Positions 5,409 to 6,223 of a stretch of DNA of 6,223 nt are shown here, one piece after another. A program made the translations under genes and the position numbers. The stretch covers positions 1-6,223 of the forward strand of contig CAMLSI010000331.1 in assembly GCA_946482585.1 (NCBI GenBank), written 5' to 3'. How positions within the stretch are numbered: position 1 is the stretch's first letter; each line of letters begins with the position of its first letter. A model generated the notes under the pieces. That model was not told where the DNA came from. It did no database searches and was given only the letters and a program-made list of their open reading frames with translations. This DNA comes from an uncultured Lysobacteraceae bacterium. Lineage in GTDB: Bacteria; Pseudomonadota; Gammaproteobacteria; Xanthomonadales; Rhodanobacteraceae.

Positions 5409-5433
5409 GCGCCGGCGCGATCCGCACCGGCGC
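5409..5433 (+). terminator. Hairpin after isovaleryl-CoA dehydrogenase
   Basis: GCGCCGG (5409-5415) pairs with CCGGCGC (5427-5433), 7 bp with an 11-nt loop, 84 nt after the stop. A further small hairpin, CGGTTG/CAACCG around CGG, follows at 5445-5459. Neither has a T run. These are the only terminator candidates between ivd and the next gene. Confidence 0.35.
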
Positions 5434-5502
5434 TGCGCGTTCATCGGTTGCGGCAACCGTGAATTTCCCTGAACCCGCCGTCGCAGCCCCGGACAACTGG
5501 GG

Positions 5503-5508
5503 TAGACT
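5503..5508 (+). promoter_or_regulatory. -10-like element of the response regulator gene
   Basis: TAGACT preceded by GGG, 30 nt before the ATG, in the same relative position as the other TAnnnT elements of this window. No matching -35 is seen at 16-18 bp. Confidence 0.4.
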
Positions 5509-5538
5509 GCTTCCGGACTCACCTGCGGGAGGGGCCGC

Positions 5539-6223
5539 ATGGGTGTGTTGGATGATCGCCTCGAATTCGCCGCGGAGCCTTCGCGCACGCTGCCGCCGTG
5601 GAAGGTGCTCATCGTCGACGATGAGCCCGAGGTGCACAACGTCACTCGGCTCGTGCTCGGCAACTTCCGCTTTGCCGAGCGCCCGCTCGAACTCATCAGC
5701 GCGTTCTCGAGCCGCGAAGCCGAACAACTGCTCGCGCGCCACGACGACGCCGCCGTGGTGCTGCTCGATGTCGTCATGGAATCCGAACAGGCCGGGCTCG
5801 ATCTCGTGCGCACGATCCGCGGGCGTCTCGGCAACCAGTTCGTCCGCATCGTGCTGCGCACGGGACAGCCGGGCCAGGCGCCCGAGCACGAAGTCATCGC
5901 GGCGTACGACATCAACGACTACAAGGAAAAGACCGAGCTGACCGCGCAGAAGCTCGCGACGACCCTGTACGCGGCACTGCGCGCCTACCGCGACATGCGC
6001 ACGATCGAGGCGAACCGGCGCGGCCTCGAGAACGTCATCCGCGCCTCGAGCCAGGTGTTCGCGCACCATCAGCCGCAGCAGTTCGCATCGACCGTGCTCG
6101 CACAGCTGACCGACCTCGTCGGCGTCGAAAGCGGTGCGCTGTGCTGCCGCATCAGCCAGCCGAACGGCGCGCTGCCCGAGCATTTCCAGGTCGCCGCGGC
6201 CAGCGGCGACTATAGCCGCTACC
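5539..6223 (+). CDS. Response regulator with DUF3369 domain, N-terminal part (runs off the right edge)
   Basis: A cytoplasmic two-component signalling protein; 228 residues are visible. The receiver domain spans about 21-145: acidic Asp27-Asp28 in IVDDEP, phospho-acceptor Asp77 in LLDVVM, switch Thr108 in LRTGQP, and Lys129 in DINDYKEKTELT. That last motif is typical of receivers coupled to DUF3369. From about 155 onward the sequence (NRRGLENVIRASSQVF, then a GAF-like region through LVGVESGALCCR) fits the start of DUF3369. In known proteins this pair is followed by an HD-GYP, EAL or GGDEF cyclic-di-GMP domain, or by a histidine kinase; the output domain is beyond the window, so the activity is undetermined. 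The start is strongly supported: GGAGG (5528-5532) sits 6 nt before the ATG. The gene has its own -10 (5503) and is separated from ivd by 214 bp. No partner kinase is visible. Confidence 0.92.
   Translation, partial: MGVLDDRLEFAAEPSRTLPPWKVLIVDDEPEVHNVTRLVLGNFRFAERPLELISAFSSREAEQLLARHDDAAVVLLDVVMESEQAGLDLVRTIRGRLGNQFVRIVLRTGQPGQAPEHEVIAAYDINDYKEKTELTAQKLATTLYAALRAYRDMRTIEANRRGLENVIRASSQVFAHHQPQQFASTVLAQLTDLVGVESGALCCRISQPNGALPEHFQVAAASGDYSRY

Noticed and set aside
3129..5915. A 928-residue open frame on the minus strand spanning three plus-strand genes
   Set aside because: It lies antisense to ldh-type end, the anchored protein, ivd and the regulator, all well supported. Its product is Arg/Ala/His/Asp-rich with no motifs, the usual shadow of GC-rich codons.
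1..6223. CRISPR arrays, insertion sequences, tRNA genes, phage or toxin-antitoxin genes
   Set aside because: No regularly spaced repeats, transposase motifs, terminal repeats, cloverleaf sequences or small paired genes were seen on either strand.

Overview
The window is high-GC bacterial chromosome (roughly two thirds G+C, with strong G/C preference at third codon positions). It encodes six genes, the first and last cut by the window edges. The gene content points to a proteobacterium. It includes a fused isobutyryl-CoA mutase, a leucine dehydrogenase-type amino acid dehydrogenase, an isovaleryl-CoA dehydrogenase and a DUF3369-type response regulator. The flavour is that of high-GC Gammaproteobacteria such as the Xanthomonadales and relatives, but this placement is from memory of protein sequences, not from a search.

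Layout: (1) 1-786, minus strand, N-terminal 262 residues of icmF (B12 domain plus start of the G-protein domain). (2) 787-956, a divergent promoter region. (3) 957-1562, a small exported beta-jelly-roll-like protein of unknown function. (4) 1563-2031, a 469-bp gene-free stretch with several hairpins, ending in the promoter and roughly 145-nt leader of the next gene. (5) 2032-3135, leucine dehydrogenase family. (6) 3246-4079, an exported protein with a C-terminal membrane anchor, function unknown. (7) 4167-5324, isovaleryl-CoA dehydrogenase. (8) 5325-5538, a gap with several inverted repeats. (9) 5539-6223, the N-terminal 228 residues of a response regulator (receiver plus start of DUF3369).

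Three of the four recognisable products act on branched-chain amino acids or branched short-chain acyl-CoAs. Leucine dehydrogenase gives the 2-oxo acid, and isovaleryl-CoA dehydrogenase oxidises isovaleryl-CoA derived from leucine. IcmF interconverts isobutyryl-CoA and n-butyryl-CoA, and the family is also known to act on isovaleryl-/pivalyl-CoA. They do not form a single operon: every gene has its own TAnnnT -10-like element a short distance upstream and the gaps are 87 to 469 bp. It is a loose functional neighbourhood.

No clear new multi-gene system is visible. The most unusual signals are: a perfect 11-bp hairpin at the predicted 5' end of the dehydrogenase leader whose 8-nt loop is identical to the anti-Shine-Dalgarno tail of 16S rRNA; a 60-bp low-GC, rare-codon patch inside the isovaleryl-CoA dehydrogenase gene; a mixed leucine/phenylalanine-type pocket in the dehydrogenase; and two exported proteins of unknown function between the metabolic genes.
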